Assembly: GCA_031317595.1 (NCBI GenBank)
Contig: JANCMB010000001.1
Location: forward strand, 1,358,971 to 1,422,970
Source: Glutamicibacter sp. PS
GTDB taxonomy: Bacteria > Actinomycetota > Actinomycetes > Actinomycetales > Micrococcaceae
Length of the DNA: 64,000 nucleotides
Direction: 5' to 3'
Under the pieces are notes generated by a model that did no database searches, was not told the origin of the DNA, and saw nothing but the letters and a program-made list of their open reading frames with translations. Shown piece by piece: positions 8,996 through 18,129 of this stretch; the stretch's first letter is position 1, and every line of letters begins with the position of its first letter. The position numbers and the translations under genes are program-made.

Positions 8996-9476
8996 GGCCC
9001 CAAGGTAGCATGTAGGTCGTCCTCGAACCAGAGACTATGTGGGCTCTTCGCAGTCACAGGTGAGCGTAGAGCCCAATGGGCCCTGGACGCCGCTGCGCCG
9101 ACACCGGAGTATCACTCTCACATCGACAACGTGCAGTTTGATGGCGTCCACTAGCACATTTGGCGGCGCACACGGTGTGGCCTGGAAACATGGCCGCCGC
9201 GCGCTCCAAAAACGCCTCCGCGGTACCCCGTCGGCTTCCGCAATCAGACGAACTACATCGCCGAACCACGACTCGAGACAGGCGACTTCCATGCCCTTCT
9301 ACACCCTCGGTTGCACAGAGCGGGTTTCCCACGGGTATCCACCGACGCGACGCGCGAGCTGCATCGCAGTAGGAGAATCTCAGCAGCGAATGGCGCACGC
9401 CGGATCAGAGGCTACATTGATCATCGCGCATGCGCTCAAAAATGCTTGGTCGCGGTACGAACCCCGGGCCAGAACG
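8996..9476. other. About 480 bp without a recognisable gene
   Basis: Open frames exist on both strands (for example minus 9035-9292 and 9054-9398) but none shows family-like sequence, a convincing ribosome-binding site or consistent third-position GC bias. Neither terminators nor repeats stand out. It may be eroded sequence continuous with the decayed stretch at 7.9-8.5 kb. Confidence 0.5.
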
Positions 9477-10478
9477 TTATGCTCCGGCGGAGAAACCGTC
9501 GACGAGCTGCATAAACTCGCCCTCGGAGATGACCGATACGCGCTGGCCGGATTCACGCAAACGCAAGACATGCTTGGCCTTGTTGGTCAGTCGGCCGTTG
9601 GCCAAGTCTTCGGGCACGAACCCATCGCCCACCACAAGCGCGGTCGTCGCGCGGGTCACCCGCGAGGCGGTGGTTGCTCCATGCGCGGCGGCCCACGACT
9701 TCGCGGTAGGCCGGGGCACCGCTAGATTTCCGGTAAACACCACGACCTGACCGTAAAGCGGGTGGCTCGGATCGGCCTGTTCGTTCGGGGTGGGGTTCTC
9801 CCCCTCCTGCGGCCAGTGGGTAAAGGCATCTCGTGGCGGGAGGTGATGTCCGTGGGCCAGCCACCCCTGAGCATCACGCAGTGCCCGTGACGGTGGGTCG
9901 CCCGGAGACCAAGAGCCCGAGGCAGCAATGGGAACCTGATGCGCCTGCGCCACCTGCACAGCGGTATCGTGAGCGCCGCGTTCGGCCATATCGATAAGCG
10001 CCCAAGCACAGGCCTCGGCGTCTGCTAGGGCCTCGTGATGGTTCTCGATCGGGTGTCCGGCTTCTTCGGCTACGAAAGGTAGCGAGTAACTGGGCAGGTC
10101 GTAGACCTTGCGGGCTAGCTTCACGGTGCACAGGTGCTCGAGGCCCGGAACCATGACTTCGCTGGCTTCCGCGGCGGCGCGAATAACTCCGGTATCAAAT
10201 GCCGAGTTATGTGCCACGAGCAAGTCTTGTCCCACGAACTTCAGCAGGTCTGGAAGCCTGTCTCCGACGCGTGGTGCCTCGGAGACCATCTCTGGAGTGA
10301 TGTGGTGAATGGAAACATTGCGCGGATCGAAGTGATCGAATCCCGCCGGTGGACGCAGGAGCCACGAGACACGATCGACAATACGACCACCGCGTACCTT
10401 GAGTAGTCCCACCGAGCAGGCGGAGCCGATAAACCCGTTTGCCGTTTCGAAATCGATTGCCGTGAAGTCCAATGCCAC
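9477..10478 (-). CDS. DnaQ-like (DEDDh) 3'-5' exonuclease fused to a BRCT domain
   Basis: The 333-residue protein starts with an epsilon-type exonuclease. Exo I is D9-F-E11 (AIDFETAN), Exo II centres on D95 (HNSAFDTG), and Exo III has H148 and D153 (HHEALADAEA), so the DEDDh set is complete. A linker of about 70 residues leads to a BRCT domain from about residue 245 (LYGQVVVFTGNLAVPRPTAKSWAAAHGATTASRVTRATTALVVGD). The architecture suits a stand-alone proofreading or repair nuclease. The gene is monocistronic, behind the hairpin at 10492-10528. Confidence 0.9.
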   Translation of the reverse strand: MALDFTAIDFETANGFIGSACSVGLLKVRGGRIVDRVSWLLRPPAGFDHFDPRNVSIHHITPEMVSEAPRVGDRLPDLLKFVGQDLLVAHNSAFDTGVIRAAAEASEVMVPGLEHLCTVKLARKVYDLPSYSLPFVAEEAGHPIENHHEALADAEACAWALIDMAERGAHDTAVQVAQAHQVPIAASGSWSPGDPPSRALRDAQGWLAHGHHLPPRDAFTHWPQEGENPTPNEQADPSHPLYGQVVVFTGNLAVPRPTAKSWAAAHGATTASRVTRATTALVVGDGFVPEDLANGRLTNKAKHVLRLRESGQRVSVISEGEFMQLVDGFSAGA

Positions 10479-10491
10479 GGCTGATAGTCTA

Positions 10492-10528
10492 CTGCCCCGA
10501 ACGGACCTTAGAGATCCGTTCGGGGCAG
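10492..10528. terminator. 14-bp perfect hairpin between the ABC exporter operon and the exonuclease gene
   Basis: The arms CTGCCCCGAACGGA and TCCGTTCGGGGCAG pair perfectly around a 9-nt loop. It lies downstream of the minus-strand ABC operon and 14 bp upstream of the exonuclease start. No U-tract follows on either strand, so it may be a U-less terminator, a 5'-UTR hairpin or an operator. Confidence 0.6.
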
Positions 10529-10595
10529 AGTGTGCCTTATCCCATGCGGATCGGCCAGAGATTTCCGGCCAAAATTAGGCATTTGACGATATTGC

Positions 10596-11291
10596 TCAGG
10601 CGGTCGCTCGGCGCAGGGTCAGATAGGAGCTGCCCGCCATCGCCACGGCTGCGACGGCGCCCCAGAGCGTCACCCCTGCAGCGGTCCAACTCAATGCCCA
10701 GCTCCAGAAGGTTGGCCAGAAGTTACCGAAGGTAAACAGGGCGATGATCCCAAGAAGCACCAGCCCAAGGCCAATAAAGAATACGAGCATGCCCGTGCTG
10801 CGCCACCTCATGTAGATCGTCGCAATCAAGAAGCCGACCATGAAGAGCAAAACCATCAGCACGAAGTAGAACATGATCTGGACGAACCAATTGTTATCGG
10901 CAATCCACTGCAGTGCGAAGAATTGCCCGTCGACCCACCAGCCGCCGGTCGCAACTTCGACCAGACCCATCAGGTAATAAAACACGGACAGGGCCAGCGC
11001 GCAGAGTGCGAACAGACCCAGGGTCCCCAGGTAAAAGGTCCGGCGAGAGACGCTCATGGCCATCGAGAACGGAAAGGTCAAGGTAAGCGCTTGAATCCCT
11101 AGGGCCAAGAAGTACCACATCGGGGCCTGGGCCCCGCCGCCGTAGAGTACGCCGTCACCACCTGCTCGTCGGACCAGTAGCCAGATGGCGAGGGTAAATG
11201 CGAAGCTTGCGACCAAGATGAGTAGCGGAATGCCAATAAAGGTCCACTTGTTGATCAGCTGCATACGCGCAACCTTGATGATGCGGTTCAT
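10596..11291 (-). CDS. ABC transporter permease of a YtrA-controlled exporter
   Basis: The 231-residue integral membrane protein has about six predicted helices (IGIPLLILVASFAFTLAIWLL; MWYFLALGIQALTLTFPFSMAMSV; TLGLFALCALALSVFYYLMGLV; WFVQIMFYFVLMVLLFMVGFLIATI; and two more). It is the membrane half of an export-type ABC transporter. Its ATG overlaps the stop of the ATPase gene (ATGA at 11288-11291). It lacks periplasmic-binding features; the substrate is unknown, but GntR/YtrA-linked exporters often respond to cell-wall stress. Confidence 0.85.
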   Translation of the reverse strand: MNRIIKVARMQLINKWTFIGIPLLILVASFAFTLAIWLLVRRAGGDGVLYGGGAQAPMWYFLALGIQALTLTFPFSMAMSVSRRTFYLGTLGLFALCALALSVFYYLMGLVEVATGGWWVDGQFFALQWIADNNWFVQIMFYFVLMVLLFMVGFLIATIYMRWRSTGMLVFFIGLGLVLLGIIALFTFGNFWPTFWSWALSWTAAGVTLWGAVAAVAMAGSSYLTLRRATA

Positions 11292-12205
11292 TTGCGGGCC
11301 TCCTGTTCACCGGCGGGGACAAGTGTTTCGACACGACTCAGGGTGCTGCGCACCACGAGTTGCTGAAGGGATACCGGGCTCAGTTCCAGCCCGAGGGCGA
11401 GTGCTTTGTCGCGCTCGCTGCTACTAAGACGGGCCCGAATGCTGGTGCTGGCCAAAGATCCTAGGGCGTCGCGGTGTATCACCGGATAGCCGCTGATGAA
11501 TTCCTCGACGCGCTCCGCGCTTCCTGTTACCGTGACCGCCGATCCGCGCAGTTCTTCGGCATCATCGTCAACGACGATGCGGCCTTGGTCGATGACGATC
11601 ACATGTTCGAGGAGGTTAGCCACCTCATCGATTAGGTGGCTGGAAAGCACGATGGTGCGCGGATACTCCGCGAAGTCTTCAACGAGCCGGTCGTAGAAAA
11701 TCTGTCGTGCAACCGCGTCCAGCCCCAAATAGGGTTCGTCAAAGAAGGTGACCTCGGCCCGCGACGCCATCCCGATAATGACGCCTACTGCGGATAGTTG
11801 ACCACGAGACAGTTTCTTGATTCGGCGTTTTACCGGAAGGTTGAATGCGGCGATGAGATCTTGCGCAAGCTCCTCGTTCCAGTTCTCGAAAAAGAGCGCG
11901 GCTGCCTTGAAGGCCTGATGGGCGCGAAAGTCGTCTGGGTACTTCTGAGATTCACGAATGAAACAGATACGCGACAAGGTCGCATCGTGTTCAAAAGGGT
12001 TGTGTCCGAAGATTTCAGCTTCACCACTATCGGCGAAGTTTTGTCCGGTAAGGATGGACATCAACGTGGTTTTACCGGCTCCGTTGCGTCCCAACAAGCC
12101 GTACATACGGTTGGGAAGCAACTCCAAATTGACGTTGTCCAGTGCCCGGACGTCTTTGTAGGTCTTGCTCAGCGCTCGGGTGGCGATGGCGGGTGTAATG
12201 GTCAT
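11288..12205 (-). CDS. ABC transporter ATP-binding protein
   Basis: The 305-residue nucleotide-binding subunit pairs with the permease encoded downstream. Walker A is GRNGAGKT (residues 39-46), Walker B is VTFFDEPYLGLDA, and the H-loop is IVLSSHLIDEV. The signature is unusual (LSRGQ where LSGGQ is standard), as seen in many YtrB-like ATPases. A C-terminal region of about 80 residues beyond the core is typical of exporter ATPases. It is the second gene of the GntR-ATPase-permease operon. Confidence 0.9.
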   Translation of the reverse strand: MTITPAIATRALSKTYKDVRALDNVNLELLPNRMYGLLGRNGAGKTTLMSILTGQNFADSGEAEIFGHNPFEHDATLSRICFIRESQKYPDDFRAHQAFKAAALFFENWNEELAQDLIAAFNLPVKRRIKKLSRGQLSAVGVIIGMASRAEVTFFDEPYLGLDAVARQIFYDRLVEDFAEYPRTIVLSSHLIDEVANLLEHVIVIDQGRIVVDDDAEELRGSAVTVTGSAERVEEFISGYPVIHRDALGSLASTSIRARLSSSERDKALALGLELSPVSLQQLVVRSTLSRVETLVPAGEQEARK

Positions 12206-12239
12206 GGCTCAGTCCTGACTGTGCTTGGTCCTCCCGGTG

Positions 12240-12599
12240 TTAGCTGGACGCACCGGTCTTGATCATGGCAATGAGTTCGTCGAGGCCGATGCCTAATTTG
12301 GAAGCTTCGGCCGTCAACGGCGCAATGTACTGCTGGGCGAATTCTTCGCGGCGCTTCTGGCGCAGTCTTTGTGGCGCTCCTTGCGCTACAAACATGCCGA
12401 TGCCCCGCTTCTTATACAGCAGCCCGTCCTCCACCAAGCGATTAATTCCTTTCGCTGCGGTGGCCGGATTTATCCGGTAAAAGGCTGCAAATTCATTGGT
12501 GGACGGTACCTGGGACTCTTCAGCCAGAACACCGGAGACGATGTCATTCTCAATCCGCTCCGCGATCTGAATGAAGATCGGCTTGGAATCATCGATCAC
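12240..12599 (-). CDS. GntR-family regulator, YtrA subfamily
   Basis: The 119-residue protein has a GntR winged helix at about residues 8-75 (PIFIQIAERIENDIVSGVLAEESQVPSTNEFAAFYRINPATAAKGINRLVEDGLLYKKRGIGMFV) and only a short C-terminal dimerisation tail, the hallmark of YtrA-type members. It heads the ABC exporter operon (34 bp before the ATPase start), and is therefore the likely autorepressor. A probable operator lies 28-44 bp upstream of its start. Confidence 0.92.
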   Translation of the reverse strand: MIDDSKPIFIQIAERIENDIVSGVLAEESQVPSTNEFAAFYRINPATAAKGINRLVEDGLLYKKRGIGMFVAQGAPQRLRQKRREEFAQQYIAPLTAEASKLGIGLDELIAMIKTGASS

Positions 12600-12626
12600 C
12601 CCGACCCCTTTCCAAGCTCGGACCCC

Positions 12627-12643
12627 CTAACTGGCCTAGTTAG
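12627..12643. promoter_or_regulatory. Predicted YtrA-type operator
   Basis: The arms CTAACT and AGTTAG form a perfect inverted repeat with a 5-bp spacer, and further copies of GTTAG lie alongside at 12646-12652. Position and A/T-rich ACTA-TAGT character fit the operators used by YtrA-subfamily GntR repressors. Prediction from sequence only. Confidence 0.5.
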
Positions 12644-12794
12644 TGGGTTAGTTACTCATGTAATTAACCATAGAGGCAAAGAACCGGCGCGTCAAGGATT
12701 CATGTCCTCCGATCTTCGAGGCTCGGATAATGCCGTAAAATTGAGGCGTTTGCCGACCGCACGATGGCGAACTCGCTGCACCTGAAAGGCCTTC

Positions 12795-14024
12795 ATGCCC
12801 ACCGACACACGTCCCGCGCAAACGGATCAAACCGCCGAACGCTATGCCCGAAAGGCCGTCTTTGCCGCCGCTATCGGCTATGGACTCGACGGATTCGACC
12901 TCCTGATCCTCTCCTTCGCCCTGACGGGCATCACCGCCAGTTTCGGGCTCAGCGACCCGCAGGCCGGTTCACTGGCCACCTTGACTCTGCTCGGCGCGGT
13001 ACTCGGTGGTGTGGTGTTCGGTGTGTTGGCCGATCGCTTTGGACGGGTCAAGATCCTGACCTATTCGGTGCTGATCTTCGCGGTATTCACCGGCCTGTCC
13101 GCCGTGGCCACCGGCTACTGGGACTTGGCCACCTACCGGTTCATCGCCGGCATCGGCATCGGCGGTGAATTCGGCATCGGCATGACGCTGGCCGCGGAGG
13201 CGGTTCCGGCACGTTGGCGTGCCCGTGCCACCAGTTGGGTAGGCATCGGCTTCCAATTTGGCGTGCTAGCCGCGGCCCTACTATCGGCTCCGGTGATTGC
13301 ACTCTTCGGTTGGCGCGGGCTCTTCGTGATCGGCGCGTTGCCGGCGGTATACGCAATGATCGTGCGCCGCGGGGTGCGTGAACCGGAGCGCTTCACCCAG
13401 TCCGAGGGGCCGAGCCCGACCTTACGCCAATCGCTGGCACCCCTGATCAATACCCGGGCGGCGCGACGCACGTCGCTAGCGATGGTGGTGCTGACCAGCG
13501 TGCAAAACTTCGGTTACTTCGGCATCATGACCTGGCTACCAAGCTACCTAGCCAAGCGCTATGAGATGACATTGACCGGCTCGAGCCTATGGACGGCCGT
13601 CACGGTAGCCGGCATGATGCTTGGCATCATCCTCTTCGGTCAGCTCGCCGACCGGGTGTCACGCCGTGCCGCCTTCTGGACCTTCCAGATCGGTGCCGCA
13701 CTTTCGGTACTGATTTACTCGCAGATTTCTGACCCGACCTGGCTGCTGGCCGCCGGCTTCGTGATGGGCGCCTTTGCCAACGGCACGCTCGGCGGCTATG
13801 GGGCGCTGCTGGCCGAACTCTACCCCACCCACGCCCGAGCCACCGCCCAGAACGTGCTGTTCAATATTGGGCGCGGTGTGGGTGGGTTCGCCCCACTGGT
13901 CATTGCGCTCCTGGCCGGATCCTTTGGTTTCGGTGCGGCGCTCGGCATGTTGCCGGTGATTTACCTGCTGGGCTTCGCCGCCATGTTCCTCATCCCAGAA
14001 CGTCGCGGCGCCGAACTTAGCTAG
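12795..14024 (+). CDS. MFS permease, acid:H+ symporter-like
   Basis: The 409-residue permease has twelve predicted helices. The DGFDLLILSFAL motif in helix 1 and GVLADRFGRVKIL after helix 2 are typical of the aromatic-acid:H+ symporter and sialate/lactate symporter branches. RFIAGIGIGGEFGIGMTLAAEAVPARWRA matches the helix 4-5 signature. An AAAGG ribosome-binding site precedes the ATG. The gene is alone on the plus strand and faces rdgB across a terminator. No catabolic genes adjoin it, so the substrate is unresolved. Confidence 0.85.
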   Translation: MPTDTRPAQTDQTAERYARKAVFAAAIGYGLDGFDLLILSFALTGITASFGLSDPQAGSLATLTLLGAVLGGVVFGVLADRFGRVKILTYSVLIFAVFTGLSAVATGYWDLATYRFIAGIGIGGEFGIGMTLAAEAVPARWRARATSWVGIGFQFGVLAAALLSAPVIALFGWRGLFVIGALPAVYAMIVRRGVREPERFTQSEGPSPTLRQSLAPLINTRAARRTSLAMVVLTSVQNFGYFGIMTWLPSYLAKRYEMTLTGSSLWTAVTVAGMMLGIILFGQLADRVSRRAAFWTFQIGAALSVLIYSQISDPTWLLAAGFVMGAFANGTLGGYGALLAELYPTHARATAQNVLFNIGRGVGGFAPLVIALLAGSFGFGAALGMLPVIYLLGFAAMFLIPERRGAELS

Positions 14025-14044
14025 GCTCCCCCGCTGCCAAAAAT

Positions 14045-14087
14045 CACAGGCCGCCAACAGTCAGAAAGTGACTGTCGGCGGCCTGTG
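14045..14087. terminator. Bidirectional terminator between the MFS gene and rdgB
   Basis: Nineteen-base arms (CACAGGCCGCC.. / ..GGCGGCCTGTG) pair with one mismatch around a 5-nt loop, in the convergent gap. Confidence 0.85.
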
Positions 14088-14101
14088 TTAATCGGTGCCT
14101 A

Positions 14102-14746
14102 CTAGTTCTGCGAGCGAGTCTTCAGTTCGGCGCTGACCGCCTCGATCACGGCTGGTAGCAGTGCGGCGAAGGCACGCGCCCGATGCGACATCGCGTTCTT
14201 CTCTTCCGGGGTGTGCTCGGCCATGGTCCTGCCCGCTCCTTCGGGTTCGAAGATCGGGTCATAGCCAAAGCCGTGCTCGCCGGCACGCTCGGTGCGCAAG
14301 ACTCCGGGCACCTTGCCCAATTCAACATGCTCGGTTCCGGCCGGTGTGGCTAGTGCCGCGGCGCAAACGAAGGCGGCGGCGCGGTGCTCGGCCGCAATGT
14401 CGCCGAGCTGCCCGAGCAACAGGTCGATATTTGCCTCGTCATCCCCATGCCGTCCGGACCAGCGGGCCGAGAAGATTCCCGGCGCCCCGCCGAGCACCTC
14501 AACGCTCAATCCCGAGTCGTCGGCGAGCGCAATCAGCCCGGTGTGTGCGGCGATTTCACGGGCCTTTTTCAAGGCATTGCCCTCGAAGGTCACCTGATCT
14601 TCAACGGGGTCCGGCGCACCGGCGCTGGCCGCGTCGATGACCTGCGTATCGACATCCAGTCCCGGTACCTTGCCGCGTAGCAGATCGCGTAGCTCACGCA
14701 GCTTGCCGGCGTTGCGGCTGGCCAGTACGAGAACCGGGGCGCTCAT
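14102..14746 (-). CDS. rdgB: XTP/dITP diphosphatase (non-canonical purine NTP pyrophosphatase)
   Basis: The 214-residue Ham1/RdgB enzyme hydrolyses dITP, XTP and ITP to monophosphates and so keeps deaminated purines out of nucleic acids. The N-terminal [11 protein letters not shown] motif, the central [23 protein letters not shown] and the [12 protein letters not shown] motif are diagnostic. It overlaps the upstream RNase PH gene by an ATGA at 14743-14746, the common rph-rdgB order in actinobacteria. Confidence 0.95.
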   Translation of the reverse strand: MSAPVLVLASRNAGKLRELRDLLRGKVPGLDVDTQVIDAASAGAPDPVEDQVTFEGNALKKAREIAAHTGLIALADDSGLSVEVLGGAPGIFSARWSGRHGDDEANIDLLLGQLGDIAAEHRAAAFVCAAALATPAGTEHVELGKVPGVLRTERAGEHGFGYDPIFEPEGAGRTMAEHTPEEKNAMSHRARAFAALLPAVIEAVSAELKTRSQN

Positions 14747-15477
14747 GCGCCAACCTTCAAGGTCTCGGCCTGAATTTGGGCCAGCTCGCTGGTCCCGATC
14801 AGCGCGAGGTCCAGTAGCGAGTCCAGTTCGGCGCGCTTGAAGGGCACACCTTCGGCGGTGCCCTGCACCTCAACGAAGTCACCGGAACCGGTCACCACGA
14901 CGTTCATGTCGGTTTCGGCCCGCACGTCCTCCTCGTAGGGAAGATCCAACATGGGCGTGCCGTCGATGATGCCCACGGAGATGGCGGCCACCGAATCGGT
15001 GAGTACCTGCAGTCCGGCCTTGATAATGCCCTGGGTCCGCGCCCATTCGATGGCTTCGGCCAAGGCGACGTAGGCGCCGGTAATGGCCGCGGTGCGGGTA
15101 CCACCGTCGGCCTGCAGCACGTCGCAGTCCAACACGATGGTGTTTTCGCCCAGGGCGTTGGTGTCAACTACGGCACGAAGCGAACGGCCGATGAGACGGG
15201 AGATTTCGTGGGTACGACCCGACAGTTTGCCCTTGACTGCTTCGCGGGAGTTGCGGGTGTTGGTGGCACGCGGCAGCATGGCATATTCGGCGGTGACCCA
15301 GCCGGTGCCCTGACCCTTGAGCCAGCGCGGCACGCCTTCGGTGAAAGACGCGGTGCACAGCACCCGGGTGTTGCCAAATTCGATCAGTGCGGAGCCCTCT
15401 GCCTGAGCGGACCAACCGCGGGTAATGGTGATATCTCGAAGTTGCGCGGCGCTACGGCCGTCGGCGCGTACAGTCAT
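14743..15477 (-). CDS. rph: Ribonuclease PH
   Basis: This is a phosphorolytic 3'-5' exoribonuclease that trims tRNA 3' ends. Family motifs include [19 protein letters not shown] at the N-terminus, [34 protein letters not shown] in the middle and [34 protein letters not shown] near the end. I place the start at the ATG at 15475-15477 (244 residues) because AGGA lies eight bases upstream and MTVRADGR fits the family. In-frame codons further upstream lack a suitable site. It is coupled to rdgB. Confidence 0.95.
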   Translation of the reverse strand: MTVRADGRSAAQLRDITITRGWSAQAEGSALIEFGNTRVLCTASFTEGVPRWLKGQGTGWVTAEYAMLPRATNTRNSREAVKGKLSGRTHEISRLIGRSLRAVVDTNALGENTIVLDCDVLQADGGTRTAAITGAYVALAEAIEWARTQGIIKAGLQVLTDSVAAISVGIIDGTPMLDLPYEEDVRAETDMNVVVTGSGDFVEVQGTAEGVPFKRAELDSLLDLALIGTSELAQIQAETLKVGA

Positions 15478-15540
15478 GGTTTCCATCCTATCGGCAGGCC
15501 ACACTATTCAGCCAAGCGGCCGTGGGGCTAGGGTGAGCCT

Positions 15541-16260
15541 ATGCAGACGCTCACTCAACGGGCGCTGGGACTACTGGTGCTACGAGTCTTTCTGATTGCC
15601 TTGTCGATGCGCCTCGCCGCCCTACTCTTTGGCGAGGCGATGATCATGCTTGGGGCCTTGTTCCTGTTGCCGGTGAACCTTGTGACCTGGCTTGTGGTGC
15701 GGCGCTTCGCCCGGGCGGAGCACGCACCGATCTCATTTCGTCCGGGCCGGAGTTGGCCCCGTGAACTGCTCTGGGCGCTGTTGTGGCTCGCGCTCTTCTC
15801 CGTGGCTTTCGCCGCCGTGATCAACGTGACCGTATTCCTGCTCACTGGAGATCTCAGTACCGGGTTCGCGGAGATTTTTGCGGTCCCGGAGCCCGACCTG
15901 TCCCCCGGACTCCTGCTCGCACTGGGTCTTGCCACGCTGGTGACCTATGGGCTGTTTAATGCACCGGTGGAAGAGGCCTTGTACCGTGGCTACGCGCAAT
16001 CCCGGCTCGGCAGGGCGCGCGGTATCTGGGTACCCTCGTTCTTCTTCGGGGTGCAGCATACGTTCTTTGCCCCCACGCTGCCCGGGGCCATCGTCTACGG
16101 GGCGGCCTTTTTCGTCTGGGGACTACTCTCGGCCTGGGTGGTTGCTCGTCAAGGTCGACTGCTCCCGGTGATGCTCACCCACCTGTTCGTCAACCTCGGC
16201 TCGACCATCCCGGCCGTGGTGCTCCCGGCGCTAATGCTGGCCGGGGTGCCGCTGGACTAA
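15541..16260 (+). CDS. CPBP-family intramembrane metalloprotease
   Basis: The 239-residue membrane protein has about seven hydrophobic segments. The CPBP (Abi/CAAX-protease-like) motifs are present: E144-E145-A-L-Y-R149 in helix 4, F-x-x-x-H at H173 (FFFGVQHTFF), and H214 in VMLTHLFVN. The key glutamates, arginine and histidines are intact. Bacterial members process peptides or act in stress and bacteriocin immunity; the substrate here is not evident. It is divergent from rph and convergent with the metallo-hydrolase gene. Confidence 0.88.
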   Translation: MQTLTQRALGLLVLRVFLIALSMRLAALLFGEAMIMLGALFLLPVNLVTWLVVRRFARAEHAPISFRPGRSWPRELLWALLWLALFSVAFAAVINVTVFLLTGDLSTGFAEIFAVPEPDLSPGLLLALGLATLVTYGLFNAPVEEALYRGYAQSRLGRARGIWVPSFFFGVQHTFFAPTLPGAIVYGAAFFVWGLLSAWVVARQGRLLPVMLTHLFVNLGSTIPAVVLPALMLAGVPLD

Positions 16261-16267
16261 CGCGCGC

Positions 16268-17209
16268 CTACTTCTTGCGCTTGAGGATCGGGAACTTACG
16301 CACCTTGGTGTAATCGATGGTCGGCATTGAACCGGTGGGCGATTTGATGTAGTCGGTGCCCACGTCCCCCTTGTAGAACTGCGGGGGTTTGACTTCCTTA
16401 CGCGTGCCCGAATAGACGCCGTAGGTCACGCCCGACACCGCGACCGCAATGTCGCCGTCGTAGGTTTCCTTGGCTTCCTCGACCATTTTAGTGATGGAGG
16501 TCCACACCGGAATGTGGGTCAGCAGCAGGCGCTCGGCGCCAGCCTCGGTGGCCATCTGCCCGGCGCGTTTACCGGTCAGGTGCACCCCTTCGATGTGATC
16601 GTCGCGTCCCTCTTCGAACGCGGCCTCACAGAGGAACATATCCGAATCGCGAGCGGCCTCCACCAAACCCTCACAGGTATCGGTATCGCCGGAATACGTC
16701 AGAATACTGGTCAGTTCCTCACCCTCCGGTCCCGGCTCGCGGGCCTCGACGCGCAGTGCGTAGGCCTCTTCGATGGGATGGCGCACCGGATACGGGGTGA
16801 TGGTGAAGGGTCCAACCTGTACCGGTTGCCGCGAGGCCCAGGACTTGAAGTGGTAGTCCTTGCGCATGGTGTCGCCCTCGGGCAGACCGTAGGCGGTCTC
16901 AATACGTTTCGCGGTGGCCTGTGGTCCGTGCACCAGCATCCGGTCGCGGCCCCACCCCTCGGGGTCCCAACGGATGGCCACATGCATCCCGCACAAATCC
17001 ATGCAGTGATCCGGATGCAGATGCGAGATCATGATCCCGTCAATGTCCTTTAGATCCGTATAGCGCTGCAGCACACCGAGTGCGCCGGAGCCCAGATCCA
17101 ACAGAATCTTCCAGTCGCGGGTGCCGTCGAAAGCGGTCACCAAATAGCATGAGGCCGGCGAGCCCGGACCCGGGAAGGAACCGGTACACCCGATTATGGT
17201 CAGCTTCAT
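16268..17209 (-). CDS. MBL-fold metallo-hydrolase, RNase Z / cyclic-phosphodiesterase-like
   Basis: The 313-residue metallo-beta-lactamase-fold protein has the HLHPDH metal motif at residues 63-68, further conserved histidines ([17 protein letters not shown]) and a [12 protein letters not shown] motif as in ElaC-like hydrolases. In Micrococcales it commonly follows murI and is annotated as an MBL-fold hydrolase related to the mycobacterial cyclic-nucleotide phosphodiesterase. It overlaps murI by an ATGA at 17206-17209. The substrate remains inferred. Confidence 0.88.
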   Translation of the reverse strand: MKLTIIGCTGSFPGPGSPASCYLVTAFDGTRDWKILLDLGSGALGVLQRYTDLKDIDGIMISHLHPDHCMDLCGMHVAIRWDPEGWGRDRMLVHGPQATAKRIETAYGLPEGDTMRKDYHFKSWASRQPVQVGPFTITPYPVRHPIEEAYALRVEAREPGPEGEELTSILTYSGDTDTCEGLVEAARDSDMFLCEAAFEEGRDDHIEGVHLTGKRAGQMATEAGAERLLLTHIPVWTSITKMVEEAKETYDGDIAVAVSGVTYGVYSGTRKEVKPPQFYKGDVGTDYIKSPTGSMPTIDYTKVRKFPILKRKK

Positions 17210-18129
17210 TGGTTACTCGCTTTCGAGGCGGCAATCATCTGCGGGGTCACCCGGGCAATTGCCCCGGTGGGATACCTCGCTGCTACGTTGTCCACGTGAC
17301 GCACCTGATGGACTTCGGGGCCCAGAAAGCGTCGCGCCAGTATCTCAAAGCTATCAGCGTTGCCGGTAGCGAGAAATTCGTGACGCGCCGGTTCGCCGTC
17401 GTCACGCAGCAGTCCGTGGCCGGTGAGCGCCTTGAAGGTGTCCTTCGCGGTTTCCTCCGCACTGGACACCAGCGTGACCGCGTCGCCCATCACATAGGAG
17501 ATCACACCAGTCAGCAGCGGGTAGTGGGTGCAACCGAGAATCAGGGTGTCCACCCCGGCGGCTTGGAGCGGTGCCAAATATTCGCGGGCCACCTCGAGCA
17601 GTTCGGCGCCGGCGGTAATTCCAGATTCGACGAATTCTACGAACCGTGGGCACGCCGCGGCCGTAATCTCAAGGTTCGGGGCCGCCGCGAAGGCGTCCTC
17701 ATAGGCGCGCGAGCCCACGGTGGCTTCGGTACCGATCAAGCCGATCTTGCCGTTTTTAGTGGCGGCCACGGCGCGGCGCACCGCCGGTTGGATCACTTCG
17801 ATCACCGGGATCCCGTAGCCGGCCGTGTAGCGTTCCCGGGCGTCGCGCAGCACCGCCGAGGAGGCCGAGTTGCAGGCAATGACCAGCGCCTTCACCCCGG
17901 CGTCGACCAGCTCATCCATCACCCCAAGGGCGTTGGCACGCACCTGGGCGATGGGCAAGGGACCGTAGGGAGAATTTTTTGTGTCGCCCACGTAGATCAG
18001 CGATTCGCCGGGCAACTGGTCGATGATGGCTCGGGCTACGGTCAGCCCGCCGACCCCGGAATCGAAGATGCCGACGGGCGTGTTTTGCTCCGGGGTGCTG
18101 GCCGGGGCGGTGGCAAAGCGGGAGGGCAT
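17206..18129 (-). CDS. murI: Glutamate racemase
   Basis: The enzyme supplies D-glutamate for peptidoglycan. The 307-residue protein has the substrate-binding [17 protein letters not shown] motif and the two catalytic cysteines C86 (VIACNSASS) and C200 (LGCTHYPLL). About 17 extra residues precede the conserved core. It lies directly after the DUF2017 gene and is ATGA-coupled to the metallo-hydrolase gene, in a clpS-DUF2017-murI-MBL cluster. Confidence 0.96.
   Translation of the reverse strand: MPSRFATAPASTPEQNTPVGIFDSGVGGLTVARAIIDQLPGESLIYVGDTKNSPYGPLPIAQVRANALGVMDELVDAGVKALVIACNSASSAVLRDARERYTAGYGIPVIEVIQPAVRRAVAATKNGKIGLIGTEATVGSRAYEDAFAAAPNLEITAAACPRFVEFVESGITAGAELLEVAREYLAPLQAAGVDTLILGCTHYPLLTGVISYVMGDAVTLVSSAEETAKDTFKALTGHGLLRDDGEPARHEFLATGNADSFEILARRFLGPEVHQVRHVDNVAARYPTGAIARVTPQMIAASKASNQ

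Noticed and set aside
9039-9725. 228-residue plus-strand frame before and across the exonuclease gene
   Set aside because: The second half is antisense to the exonuclease-BRCT gene and the first half has no family-like sequence or ribosome-binding site.
15478-15504. Upstream start for RNase PH
   Set aside because: The extra residues do not match the family, and only the ATG at 15477 has a suitable ribosome-binding site.
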